DNA from: SCGC-AG-212-J23 sp035762345
GTDB lineage: Bacteria > Pseudomonadota > Gammaproteobacteria > Burkholderiales > SG8-39
Assembly (NCBI GenBank): GCA_035762345.1
Contig: DASTPE010000082.1
Location: 13,930-77,929, forward strand
Direction: 5' to 3'
Length of the DNA stretch: 64,000 bases
The notes beneath the pieces were generated by a model. The model ran no database searches and was not told the DNA's origin. It saw only the letters and a program-made list of their open reading frames with translations. Below, one piece after another: positions 36,929 to 44,681 of the stretch (positions are counted from its first letter, which is position 1; every line of letters begins with the position of its first letter). The translations under genes and the position numbers were made by a program.

Positions 36929-36957
36929 ATTCTGCCCATCAAGTCCTGATGTGTCAA
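36929..36957 (-). promoter_or_regulatory. sigma-70 promoter of metH
   Basis: Minus-strand TTGACA (36952-36957, 6/6), a 17-base spacer, then CAGAAT (36929-36934, 4/6 to TATAAT). The expected transcription start near 36922 is only about 3 bases before the first base of the SAM-II aptamer, so the mRNA would begin with the riboswitch. Confidence 0.75.
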
Positions 36958-36962
36958 CGGCT

Positions 36963-36968
36963 TATAAT
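36963..36968 (+). promoter_or_regulatory. candidate -10 element of the 4HBT thioesterase gene
   Basis: Perfect TATAAT on the plus strand, 7 bases before the GTG at 36975. The -35 region at the right distance is poor (CAAGTC-like). If used, the transcript would begin almost at the GTG, that is with little or no leader. Confidence 0.45.
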
Positions 36969-36974
36969 CGACCG

Positions 36975-37406
36975 GTGAACGAGTTCCACTCGATTGTGGG
37001 ATATTTCCCCTGCGAGGTGCACTGGGGTGACTGCGACCCCGCCGGGATCATCTTTTACCCGACCTATTTCCGCTGGATGGACGCCGCCACCTGGGCCTTC
37101 ATGGGCTCGGTCGGCTATGGGCCGAAGCGCATGCGCGAACAGCATCTCGCGATGCCGCTGGTCGCGGCGGACTGCCAGTTCGTCGCGCCGGCGCAGCACG
37201 GAGACCGTTGCGAAGTGCGCTCGCGAATCGCGCGCTTTGGCGGCGCTTCCTTCGTGGTCGCGCACGACATCCTGCGCGACGATGGCACGACGCTCGCGCA
37301 GGGCAGCGAGAAGCGCGTCTGGGGACGTTATGCCGGCGGACCTGGCACGTCCCTGAAAGGCGAGCACATCCCCGACGAGGTCAGGGCGCTGTTTCGCGCC
37401 AGGTAG
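36975..37406 (+). CDS. 4-hydroxybenzoyl-CoA thioesterase family (4HBT hotdog)
   Basis: Acyl/aroyl-CoA thioesterase of the 4HBT class. The catalytic motif WGDCDPAGIIFYPTYFRWMD, with the nucleophilic Asp of DPAG, matches 4HBT closely. From GTG at 36975 (MNEFHSIVGYFPCEV) it has 143 residues. A GTG at 36951 would overlap the TATAAT, and another at 36996 is possible. It diverges from metH and its end overlaps pcaB by 26 bases. The adjacent aromatic-degradation genes suggest an aromatic-CoA substrate, but that is inference. Confidence 0.85.
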   Translation: MNEFHSIVGYFPCEVHWGDCDPAGIIFYPTYFRWMDAATWAFMGSVGYGPKRMREQHLAMPLVAADCQFVAPAQHGDRCEVRSRIARFGGASFVVAHDILRDDGTTLAQGSEKRVWGRYAGGPGTSLKGEHIPDEVRALFRAR

Positions 37407-38709
37407 CGAGCACGCGGTCGATCATCGGTTTCGCAGAGCCGAAGGCGCGCTTCGCGTCAAACAGCGTTTCAACCTCGTCCGCCGGAATAATCCTGGTAAC
37501 GTCGTCTTCGGCGAGCAGGACTTCACGCAAGTGCTTCTTCTCCGCCACGGCGCGGGCGCAGAGTTTTTCGGTGAGCGTGTGCGCAGCGGACTTGCCAAGC
37601 GCCTGCGCGAGTCGGACAGACACCGCTTCGGAGAACGCCAGTCCCTGGGTCCGCTCCAGGTTTGCCGCCATGGTATCGGTGCGTACCTCCAGGCCTTCAA
37701 GCGCTTGCGCCATGGCGGCAACGCCGCTCGCCGTAGCGCACACGAGGCTTCTTAGCGTCAGCCATTGCGCCTGCCACTGTCCCAGGCCGCGCTCGTGCTC
37801 GGGCACAAGATTCGCCATCAGGCTGGCCGCAAGCGCCGGAGCGCGCTGAGAAGCTTCCAACGCGAGCAGGCAGGCCGCGGGGTTGCGCTTGTGCGGCAAG
37901 GCGGATGAGCCGCCGCGACCCACACTTGCCGGCTCGAACGCCTCGCCAACTTCGGGCTGCATCAACAGCGAAACGTCGCGCGCTATTTTTCCGGCGGCGC
38001 CGGCAAGGATAGCGGCTTCGGCGCCGAAGCGGGCGAAGCGATCGCGGGCGCTGTGCCAGGGGATGAGAGATTTTCTAAGTCCGAGTTGCTCGGCAAGGCG
38101 CGTGCTGACTGACTCGCCATCGCTTCCAAAGGCTGCCAGCGTCCCGGCGGGACCGCCGAACTGCAGGACGCTCGCATCATCGGCCGCGGCGCGAAACTGC
38201 CTATACGAGCTCGCCACCAGCGTGAGCCACACTGCAGCCTTCCAGCCGAACGGGACTGGCGTCGCGGGCTGCAGCAGCGTGCGCGCCACGGTTGGCGTAT
38301 CCCGGTAGCGATCGGCAAGCCGCGCTGCGGCATCGCCGAGCCGGCGCGCCCATACCAGCACCCGTTGCGCCGCTTCCTTCAGGCAGAGCACCACCGCAGT
38401 ATCGATCGCGTCCTGGCTGGTCGCGCCGAAGTGGACATAGCGCGCGGCTTCACCAGGGACCTGTGCGGTGAGCTCCTTCACGAACGGAATTGCGAGCGTG
38501 CCCGCGTGCCTCGCCTCATTCGCGAGCCTTACGATATCGAAAGAGGCGATCTCACAGACGCGCGCAATCGTTTCAGCGTGCGCGAGCGGAACAAGACCTG
38601 TGCTGGCGCGGGCGAGCGCCGCTTCAAAGCGCGCCATGGCCGCGAGCAGCTTCTCGTCTGAGAGCGCTTCGGCGGTATGCGCGTCCGAAAAGACGAGCTC
38701 GAGGCTCAG
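37381..38709 (-). CDS. pcaB: 3-carboxy-cis,cis-muconate cycloisomerase, CTG start
   Basis: Second enzyme of the protocatechuate branch of the beta-ketoadipate pathway; fumarase/aspartase superfamily. Signature SSALPHKRNPAAC. The frame starts its conserved sequence with LELVFSDAHTAEALSDEKLL, but no ATG, GTG or TTG lies before the internal ATG at 38637. A CTG at 38707-38709 overlaps the pcaG stop as CTGA and gives 442 residues with the family's normal N-terminus. I take it as the start. The end overlaps the convergent thioesterase by 26 bases. pcaC and pcaD are not in the window. Confidence 0.9.
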   Translation of the reverse strand: MSLELVFSDAHTAEALSDEKLLAAMARFEAALARASTGLVPLAHAETIARVCEIASFDIVRLANEARHAGTLAIPFVKELTAQVPGEAARYVHFGATSQDAIDTAVVLCLKEAAQRVLVWARRLGDAAARLADRYRDTPTVARTLLQPATPVPFGWKAAVWLTLVASSYRQFRAAADDASVLQFGGPAGTLAAFGSDGESVSTRLAEQLGLRKSLIPWHSARDRFARFGAEAAILAGAAGKIARDVSLLMQPEVGEAFEPASVGRGGSSALPHKRNPAACLLALEASQRAPALAASLMANLVPEHERGLGQWQAQWLTLRSLVCATASGVAAMAQALEGLEVRTDTMAANLERTQGLAFSEAVSVRLAQALGKSAAHTLTEKLCARAVAEKKHLREVLLAEDDVTRIIPADEVETLFDAKRAFGSAKPMIDRVLATWRETAP

Positions 38710-39269
38710 AAATCGAAGAACACCGTCTCGTTATTGCCCTGCAACACCACATCCCACTCGAACTCGCTGTCCGCGCGCCTCTTCGCGATCAGCGTATCGC
38801 GGCGCTCAGCCGGGATCAGGTTGAGCACCGGATCGTCCGCGTTGGCCGGATCGTCGGGGAAGTAGATGCGGGTTTGGAGCTGCTTGAGCAGCCCACGCAT
38901 GAATATGGTGACGGTAATGTGCGGCGCCTGCAGCTTGCCGGCGGGGCCTGGCACGCGGCCGGGCTTGATCGTGCGGAAGCGAAAAGCGCCCGCATCGTCG
39001 GTGAGCGCACGGCCGTAGCCGCGAAAGCTCTGCTCTAGCGGCTTCGATTGCGCGTCCTCGGGGCTTGCGTACTTGCCACGGCTGTTGGCTTGCCAGATCT
39101 CGACCGCCGCATCATTGACCGGCTTGCCGTCGCCGTCGAGCACACGCCCCTCGATGCGCACGCGCTCGCCGGCGACGCCTTGCGGCGCCAGGTCTTCGAT
39201 CACCATCCACTCCAGCCCGATCCGCAGATACGGGCCGATCGTCTGTGACGTCGTGCCGCGCAGGCTCAT
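38706..39269 (-). CDS. pcaG: protocatechuate 3,4-dioxygenase alpha subunit
   Basis: Structural partner of PcaH in the non-haem iron(III) intradiol dioxygenase. 187 residues, normal length; TSQTIGPYLRIGL opens and GRVLDGDGKPVNDAAVEIWQ marks the fold. The iron-ligand Tyr and His positions of PcaH are replaced here (KPGRVPGPAGKLQAPHITV), as usual for the alpha chain. The ATG overlaps the pcaH stop as ATGA. Confidence 0.95.
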   Translation of the reverse strand: MSLRGTTSQTIGPYLRIGLEWMVIEDLAPQGVAGERVRIEGRVLDGDGKPVNDAAVEIWQANSRGKYASPEDAQSKPLEQSFRGYGRALTDDAGAFRFRTIKPGRVPGPAGKLQAPHITVTIFMRGLLKQLQTRIYFPDDPANADDPVLNLIPAERRDTLIAKRRADSEFEWDVVLQGNNETVFFDF

Positions 39270-39976
39270 CGGCGGTTCTCCATCGGCGTCGCCTCGCGCC
39301 CGCGCAGCACGATGTCGAAGCGGTAGCCGAGCGCGAACTCGGGCTGCGTGGTCTCCCAGTCGAACGTGGAAATCAGACGGCTGCGCGCCTTCTGATCCGG
39401 CACGCAGGTGAACATCGGGTCGTACTCGAGCAGCGGGTCGCCTGGGAAGTACATCTGCGTAATAAGCCGCTGCACGATCGCCGGGCCGAAGAGCGAGAAA
39501 TGGATGTGCGCCGGCCGCCAGGCGTTGTAATGATTGCGCCATGGGTACTCGCCCGGACGAATCGTCAGGAAGCGGTAGCGCCCTTCGGTATCGGTCAGCA
39601 CGCGGCCGGCGCCGGTGAAGTTCGGGTCGAGCGGCGCATCATGCTGGTCGACACGGTGGTTGTAGCGCCCGGCGGCATTCGCCTGCCAGATCTCGATCAG
39701 GATGCCGGGAAGCGGCCTTGAGTTCTCATCGAGCACGCGGCCGCTTACGACGATGCGCTCGCCAAGCGGCTCGCCCTTATGCTGCTGGGTGAGGTCATTG
39801 TCCGCCGGCTTGATATCGCCGTAGCCGAATATCGGCGCGGTGAGCTCCGAAAGCGTATGCGACAAAGCCACCAGCGGCTGCGTCGGCGCGCGCTTTACGG
39901 TGGATGCGTACGGCGGAAAGAGGTATGGCGGTTGGGTATCCCGGTACGGTCGTCGATAGGGGGCTGGGTCGGTCAT
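39266..39976 (-). CDS. pcaH: protocatechuate 3,4-dioxygenase beta subunit
   Basis: Catalytic chain that opens the ring of protocatechuate between carbons 3 and 4. 236 residues from the ATG at 39974-39976 (MTDPAPYRRPYRDTQPPY). Iron ligands expected of the family are present: Tyr in GRYNHRVDQHDAP, Tyr in PGEYPWRNHY, and the two His of RPAHIHFSL. Another in-frame ATG at 39991 would overlap the upstream gene. It begins 5 bases after the isomerase gene. Confidence 0.95.
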   Translation of the reverse strand: MTDPAPYRRPYRDTQPPYLFPPYASTVKRAPTQPLVALSHTLSELTAPIFGYGDIKPADNDLTQQHKGEPLGERIVVSGRVLDENSRPLPGILIEIWQANAAGRYNHRVDQHDAPLDPNFTGAGRVLTDTEGRYRFLTIRPGEYPWRNHYNAWRPAHIHFSLFGPAIVQRLITQMYFPGDPLLEYDPMFTCVPDQKARSRLISTFDWETTQPEFALGYRFDIVLRGREATPMENRR

Positions 39977-39980
39977 CGTG

Positions 39981-40616
39981 TCATTCCGCATCGGGTTGCT
40001 GGTCGGGCTGCGCGCAGGCAAATGCCTCGAGCTTCATGCACTCGTCGAACACGCGCATTATCGCCGGGTAGGGAGCGAGGTCACAGTTGTAGCGCTTCGC
40101 GTTGAAGATCTGCGGCACCAGGCAGCAGTCGGCCATCGTTGGCGTGTCGCCGTGGCAGAACCTGCTCTTCTTGCCGCGAAGCAGGTCGCCCTCCAGCTTG
40201 GCGAGGCCGTCGGCGATCCAATGGCGGTACCAGGCATCGATCTGATCCTGGTCATGGCCGAGCTCGCGCTTGAGGTATTGCAGCGTGCGCAGATTGTTAA
40301 GCGGATGGATCTCGCAGGCAACAAGCAGCGCGAGGCTGCGCACGCGCGCGCGGCCCGGCGCGTCGCGCGGAAGAAGCGCAGGGCTCGGCTGGGTTTCGTC
40401 GAGGTACTCGATGATGGCGAGCGATTGCGACAGTTCGAGCCCGTTCGCGAGCAGAGTCGGCAAAAGGCCTTGGGGGTATTTGTCCGCGTATTCCGGTTTC
40501 CGGTGTTCCCCTTTGGCGAGATGAATGAACACCGGCTCGTAGGCGAGCCCTTTCAGATTGAGCGCAATGCGGACACGAAACGCGGCGGAGCTGCGAAAGT
40601 ACGTGTACAGCTTCAC
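39981..40616 (-). CDS. maiA: maleylacetoacetate / maleylpyruvate isomerase (zeta-class GST)
   Basis: Glutathione-dependent cis-trans isomerase, 211 residues. The N-terminal thioredoxin-like domain starts KLYTYFRSSAAFRVRIALNL, with the SS-A-RVR active-site motif of zeta GSTs, and the substrate motif NPQG appears as KYPQGLLPTL. Start GTG at 40614-40616, overlapping the upstream FAH-gene stop as GTGA. Beside a fumarylpyruvate-hydrolase-like gene, the maleylpyruvate (NagL, gentisate) role is more likely than tyrosine catabolism, but sequence alone does not settle it. Confidence 0.88.
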   Translation of the reverse strand: MKLYTYFRSSAAFRVRIALNLKGLAYEPVFIHLAKGEHRKPEYADKYPQGLLPTLLANGLELSQSLAIIEYLDETQPSPALLPRDAPGRARVRSLALLVACEIHPLNNLRTLQYLKRELGHDQDQIDAWYRHWIADGLAKLEGDLLRGKKSRFCHGDTPTMADCCLVPQIFNAKRYNCDLAPYPAIMRVFDECMKLEAFACAQPDQQPDAE

Positions 40617-41305
40617 AACGGCGGCAGGATTTTTACCTTGAGCTCGCCGACCCCGTCGATCCCGGCGTGCAGCTCGTCGCCGGGCTTGACCGGGCCCACG
40701 CCGGCCGGCGTCCCGGAATAGATAAGATCGCCCGGCTCCAGCGTGTAATACTCGGAAAGGTACGCGATCTGTTCCGGCACCGACCAGATCATGTCGCCGA
40801 GATCCGCGCGCTGGCGCTGCTTGCCGTTGACTGTGAGCCAAATGCCGCCGCGCGCCGGGTGGCCGATCTTCGCCGCCGGCACCAGCGCGCCGCATGGCGC
40901 GGCCTGGTCGAAGTCCTTGCCAAAGTCCCAAGGCCTGCCGTGGTCCTTGCCCCACTGCTGCAGATCGCGGCGCGTCATGTCGAGGCCGACGGCGTAGCCA
41001 AACACGTGATCGTTGCCGCGCTTGGCGTCGATACGTCGCCCGCCTTTCGCAAGCGCGACCACGAGCTCGGTTTCGTAATGGTAGTTGGAGGTCTTCGCGG
41101 GATAGCGCACCTCGCCGCCGCCGGGAACGAGGGCGTGCGCGCTCTTGATGAAGAAGAACGGCTGCTCGCGCCCGTCGCCCCCCATCTCCTTCTGATGCTC
41201 GGCGTAGTTGCGACCGACGCAGAAGATTCGCCGGACCGGAAAGCTGTCAGCCGTGCCAGCGACCGGAAGTACCGGCGGGGTCCACAGCGGGATGGCGTAA
41301 CCCAT
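40613..41305 (-). CDS. nagK: fumarylpyruvate hydrolase-like (FAH family)
   Basis: 230-residue FAH-fold hydrolase. Metal-ligand pattern E-x-E in HYETELVVAL and Asp in GYAVGLDMTRRDLQ; IYSGTPAGVGPVKPGD is the family C-terminal motif. KDFDQAAPCGALVPA and RNYAEHQKEMGG match the fumarylpyruvate hydrolases (NagK) that release pyruvate and fumarate in the gentisate pathway. It is directly coupled to the isomerase that would supply its substrate. No gentisate dioxygenase is in the window. Confidence 0.82.
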   Translation of the reverse strand: MGYAIPLWTPPVLPVAGTADSFPVRRIFCVGRNYAEHQKEMGGDGREQPFFFIKSAHALVPGGGEVRYPAKTSNYHYETELVVALAKGGRRIDAKRGNDHVFGYAVGLDMTRRDLQQWGKDHGRPWDFGKDFDQAAPCGALVPAAKIGHPARGGIWLTVNGKQRQRADLGDMIWSVPEQIAYLSEYYTLEPGDLIYSGTPAGVGPVKPGDELHAGIDGVGELKVKILPPL

Positions 41306-41328
41306 GACGTTCCTCGAAAGGCGAAATT

Positions 41329-42195
41329 TTATCCCGCGTAGTCTGGAGCAACGCGGATCGCAAATTCACCGATACGTTCGATTCCGGCGCGGATCTCGTC
41401 GCCGGGCTTAACCGGGCCGACGCCCTCGGGCGTACCGCTGAAGATCAGATCGCCCGGGTAGAGGGTGTAGAAGCTCGTCGCGTACTCGATCAGTCGGGGA
41501 ACGTCGTACACCATGCGGCTCGTGTTCGAGCGCTGCCGCGGCTCGCCGTTGACCGTGAGCCACAACTCGAGGTTTCCCGGGTCGGGGACTTCGTCCCGCG
41601 TAACGAGCCATGGCGCGAGCACGCTGTACGTGTCGATCGACTTGCGAAAACTTGGAAGCTCCGGGCCGCGTAGCGTCATGTCGAGGCCGATCGAGTAGCC
41701 GCAGACGTAGTCGAGCGCACTCGCGCGGCCGACGCGGTTCGCCTCGCGGCCGATGACCACAGCGAGCTCGACCTCGTGATCGTTGCGTCGCTCACGAAAG
41801 CGCAGCTTGATGCCGTCGCCTGCGCCCGCAAGCGAGCTCGGCGACTTCAGAAAGAGCCCCCAGTCCGCAATGGTCTTGATTTCACGGCCGTGGGCGATGC
41901 CCTGGTCGCGTTTCGCCTCGTCGATGTGCGCCTGGTAGTTGATGGGAGCATTGACGATCTTCGAAGGGTTGGCGACCGGTGGCCGCAGCCGGACTGCGGA
42001 GAGCGGCCGGCGTGCCGCGTCTGCTGCCAGTACCTTCGCCTTCTCCAGCACCGCGGGCAAGTGCGCGATCAGCGCGTCGCCATGGCGGTAGGGCCACTTC
42101 GGTGGCTGTATAGCGGCGAGCGCGTCGCTCACGTCGAGCACCTCGCTACCCTCGACCAGCCCAAGGCGGTCGTTGTCGAAGCGGCAGACCTTCAT
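41329..42195 (-). CDS. fumarylacetoacetate hydrolase family protein
   Basis: Second FAH-fold protein, 288 residues, with its own N-terminal domain (MKVCRFDNDRLGLVEG) and the catalytic domain about 70-288. The metal-site pattern is E-x-E in DHEVELAVVIG and Asp in GYSIGLDMTLRG; IFSGTPEGVGPVKPGD repeats the motif of its neighbour. The two are paralogous but differ in length. The substrate cannot be told from sequence. It is the first gene of the catabolic operon, 23 bases before nagK. Confidence 0.85.
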   Translation of the reverse strand: MKVCRFDNDRLGLVEGSEVLDVSDALAAIQPPKWPYRHGDALIAHLPAVLEKAKVLAADAARRPLSAVRLRPPVANPSKIVNAPINYQAHIDEAKRDQGIAHGREIKTIADWGLFLKSPSSLAGAGDGIKLRFRERRNDHEVELAVVIGREANRVGRASALDYVCGYSIGLDMTLRGPELPSFRKSIDTYSVLAPWLVTRDEVPDPGNLELWLTVNGEPRQRSNTSRMVYDVPRLIEYATSFYTLYPGDLIFSGTPEGVGPVKPGDEIRAGIERIGEFAIRVAPDYAG

Positions 42196-42359
42196 CGACT
42201 GAAAAAGTAGTTCCCCGCTTGACAGGAGAGCGGAAACGCGATGCCAGCGCTTCGCAAGGAAGCGAGCAGCGTGTCGCCCGAATGCACCGGCACCGGCTCG
42301 GGGTGGCCTTCCAGGGTGATTTGCATGCGCCGCGGGGAGAACTTACGATGGTACCAATC

Positions 42360-42374
42360 GTTTGGAGCCCAAAC
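42360..42374. promoter_or_regulatory. inverted repeat over the marR start (candidate operator)
   Basis: GTTTGG-AGC-CCAAAC, a perfect 6-bp inverted repeat with 3-base spacing, covering the TTG start of the MarR gene. Its size suits a MarR-family dimer. It lies between the regulator and the divergent catabolic operon, so it could serve autoregulation. Binding is inferred only. Confidence 0.45.
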
Positions 42375-42793
42375 AAATCCTGCGGCCCGGACTGCTGCCC
42401 GGTCTTCTCGGCTACCGATTGCGCCTCGCCCAGCAGGCGGTGTTCCGCGACTTCGGCGAGACCGTAAGCGATCTGCCGCCCGGCCGCGTGGGGATCCTTC
42501 TGATCCTCGACGCGAATCCGGGCGTGACCCAGACGCGGCTCGCTCAGGCGGTCGGCCTCGACCGTTCCACGCTCGTCGGCGTGCTCGACCGGCTGGAAGC
42601 CCGCGGCCTCGTGGAGCGCCACCGCGGGGAGGACCGGCGCACGAACGGACTGCTTCTCACGCGAGCCGGCCGCGCGCTGGTCGGGGACGTCAAGCACCGC
42701 ATCCGGGCGCACGAACGGCGCGTGGCCGCGCGGCTCACGGCAGACGAGAGAACGCAACTTCTGACGCTTCTGGCGAAAGTTGCAGGCAAGTAA
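42362..42793 (+). CDS. MarR family transcriptional regulator
   Basis: 143-residue winged-helix regulator. Recognition helix region TQTRLAQAVGLDRSTLVGVL (about 56-75), then wing residues DRLEARGLVERHRGEDRRTN, the classic MarR D-R...NG pattern. Start TTG at 42362-42364; no in-frame ATG or GTG lies close upstream. It diverges from the aromatic catabolic operon, and I infer that it controls that operon in response to an aromatic ligand. Confidence 0.88.
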   Translation: MEPKQILRPGLLPGLLGYRLRLAQQAVFRDFGETVSDLPPGRVGILLILDANPGVTQTRLAQAVGLDRSTLVGVLDRLEARGLVERHRGEDRRTNGLLLTRAGRALVGDVKHRIRAHERRVAARLTADERTQLLTLLAKVAGK

Positions 42794-42817
42794 GAAGGGC
42801 GCCGAAGCGCCCTTCTT
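42792..42817. terminator. bidirectional terminator between marR and amtB
   Basis: Perfect 11-bp stem AAGAAGGGCGC/GCGCCCTTCTT with a 4-base loop (CGAA on plus; UUCG on minus, a stable C-UUCG-G tetraloop). A-rich and T-rich stem ends give U-rich 3' sides in both directions. It begins inside the marR stop region and lies 30 bases from the convergent amtB stop. Confidence 0.85.
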
Positions 42818-42847
42818 ATGTATTGGAGTGACTACTTACATCCAATC

Positions 42848-44317
42848 TTACATCCGGTATGCAGCCTCGCCGTGCGAGGTTGTGTCCAAGCCCTCGCGTT
42901 CCTCGTCTTCAGGTACCCGCAGCCCGATCGTGAGGTCGACCAGCTTGTACGCGATCGCGGCTACGACGCCGGACCAGACCAAGGTCGTGATGACCCCTTT
43001 GAGCTGAATCCAGAGCTGCGCGCCGATGCCGGGATAGCTCGATTGCATCGTCACCCAATCCGGAATTCCCGGCCCGCCCAAAGTAGGATCGTTGAATACG
43101 CCGGTCAGCAGCGCTCCGAGAATTCCGCCGACGGCGTGCACGCCGAACACGTCGAGTGAATCGTCGGCTCCGAGCATTTTTTTCAACCCGTTCACGCCCC
43201 ACAGGCAGACGAACCCGGCTAGGAAGCCGATGACGAACGCGCCGGGAATGCCGACGTTGCCGGCCGCCGGAGTGATCGCCACTAGGCCGGCAACCGCGCC
43301 GGAGGCGGCGCCCAGCATCGAGGGCTTGCCTTTGAACAAGGCCTCGCCGAGGCACCAGGCGAGCACCGCGCACGCAGTGGCGAGGAAGGTGTTCAGGAAC
43401 GCAAGAGCTGCCACGCTATTCGCCTCCAGGGCGGAACCGGCGTTGAAGCCAAACCAGCCGGTCCAGAGCAGGGCAGCACCGATCATCGTCAGCGTGAGGT
43501 TGTGCGGCGGCATCGCTTCCTTGCCGTAGCCGATCCGCTTGCCGATCAGATAGGCGCCTACTAATCCGGCGATGCCGGAATTGATGTGCACGACTGTTCC
43601 ACCGGCGAAGTCGAGTGCGCCCCACTGCCATATCAAGCCGGCCTTGGCGTTCATCTCGTCGACGACCTTCGCGCTGGTGTAGGCGTCGGGTCCCATCCAG
43701 AACCACACCATGTGGGCGATCGGGGCGTAGCTGAACGTAAACCACAACGTTATGAATACGAGCACGGCGGAGAACTTGGCGCGCTCCGCGATAGCGCCGA
43801 GCACAAGGCAGCAGGTGATGGCAGCGAAGGTCGCCTGGAAGGCGATGAACACGATTTCGGGAATGGGGGTGTTCTTGCTAAACGTTGCCGCCATGGCGTA
43901 GTCGCCCTTCAGTGCGTCGGGGACCGCGCCTTTGAGGAACAGGCGATCGAAGCCGCCGAAGTATGCATTGCCCTCGGTGAACGCCAGGCTGTAGCCGTAG
44001 ATGCACCACAGCACGGTGACCAGCGAGAACACCACGAATACTTGCATCAGCATCGACAGCGCGTTCTTCGAACGCACCATGCCGCCATAGAACAGCGCCA
44101 GCGCCGGCACGCTCATCATCAGGACCAGCGCGGTCGATACCAGCATCCAGGCAACGTCGCCTTTGTTGGGTGTCGGGGGGGCCGGCTTCGCTTCCTCCTT
44201 CTTCACTTCGGCCGCGGCCGGCTTATCCGGCGTCGCCGCCGGCTTGTCTTGCGCCAGCGTCGCGCCCGCGAAAGTGAGCGAGAGCACCAGCGCCAGGAAT
44301 GCGCAGAATTTCTTCAT
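42848..44317 (-). CDS. amtB: ammonium transporter
   Basis: Ammonium channel of the Amt/Rh family, 489 residues from the ATG at 44315-44317 (preceded by AGGAGAACGAG). Signal sequence MKKFCAFLALVLSLTFAGAT, then an unusual Lys/Pro/Ala linker (about 24-50), then eleven membrane segments. The twin pore histidines are in VVHINSGIAG and FGVHAVGGIL. glnK lies 10 bases upstream; its product blocks the channel when nitrogen is plentiful. Confidence 0.96.
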   Translation of the reverse strand: MKKFCAFLALVLSLTFAGATLAQDKPAATPDKPAAAEVKKEEAKPAPPTPNKGDVAWMLVSTALVLMMSVPALALFYGGMVRSKNALSMLMQVFVVFSLVTVLWCIYGYSLAFTEGNAYFGGFDRLFLKGAVPDALKGDYAMAATFSKNTPIPEIVFIAFQATFAAITCCLVLGAIAERAKFSAVLVFITLWFTFSYAPIAHMVWFWMGPDAYTSAKVVDEMNAKAGLIWQWGALDFAGGTVVHINSGIAGLVGAYLIGKRIGYGKEAMPPHNLTLTMIGAALLWTGWFGFNAGSALEANSVAALAFLNTFLATACAVLAWCLGEALFKGKPSMLGAASGAVAGLVAITPAAGNVGIPGAFVIGFLAGFVCLWGVNGLKKMLGADDSLDVFGVHAVGGILGALLTGVFNDPTLGGPGIPDWVTMQSSYPGIGAQLWIQLKGVITTLVWSGVVAAIAYKLVDLTIGLRVPEDEEREGLDTTSHGEAAYRM

Positions 44318-44327
44318 CTCGTTCTCC

Positions 44328-44666
44328 TCAGAGCGCCGCCGCATCGGTCTCGCCGGTGCGGATGCGAATGACTTTCTCAAGATCGAACACGAAGATCTTG
44401 CCGTCGCCGATCTTGCCGGTGTTCGCGGATTTCTCGATCGCCTCGATCGCCTGTTCGAGCAGCTCCGACTTGATCGCGGCCTCCACCTTCACCTTGGGAA
44501 GGAAATCGACCACGTACTCGGCGCCGCGATAGAGCTCGGTATGCCCCTTCTGCCGTCCGAAGCCCTTGACCTCGGTGACCGTGATGCCCTGCACGCCGAT
44601 GGCGGACAGCGCCTCACGAACCTCGTCGAGCTTGAACGGCTTGATGATTGCCGTAACTAGTTTCAT
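44328..44666 (-). CDS. glnK: nitrogen regulatory protein PII
   Basis: 112-residue PII signal protein. MKLVTAIIKPFKLDEVREAL opens; the T-loop carries the uridylylation Tyr51 in ELYRGAEY; the ATP-binding GDGKIFVF region and TGETD follow. Linkage to amtB identifies it as GlnK in role. Expression is probably from the sigma-54 promoter upstream of the TorF gene. Confidence 0.95.
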   Translation of the reverse strand: MKLVTAIIKPFKLDEVREALSAIGVQGITVTEVKGFGRQKGHTELYRGAEYVVDFLPKVKVEAAIKSELLEQAIEAIEKSANTGKIGDGKIFVFDLEKVIRIRTGETDAAAL

Positions 44667-44681
44667 GACTCCTCCGCAAGT

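Noticed and set aside
36815..36950. Cobalamin or SAH riboswitch upstream of metH
   Set aside because: Both are known before metH, but neither the B12-box nor the SAH-aptamer conserved blocks are present. The SAM-II blocks fit far better.
39989..39991. Upstream ATG for pcaH
   Set aside because: Would overlap the isomerase gene and add five residues without a better ribosome site; the ATG at 39974-39976 gives the normal N-terminus.
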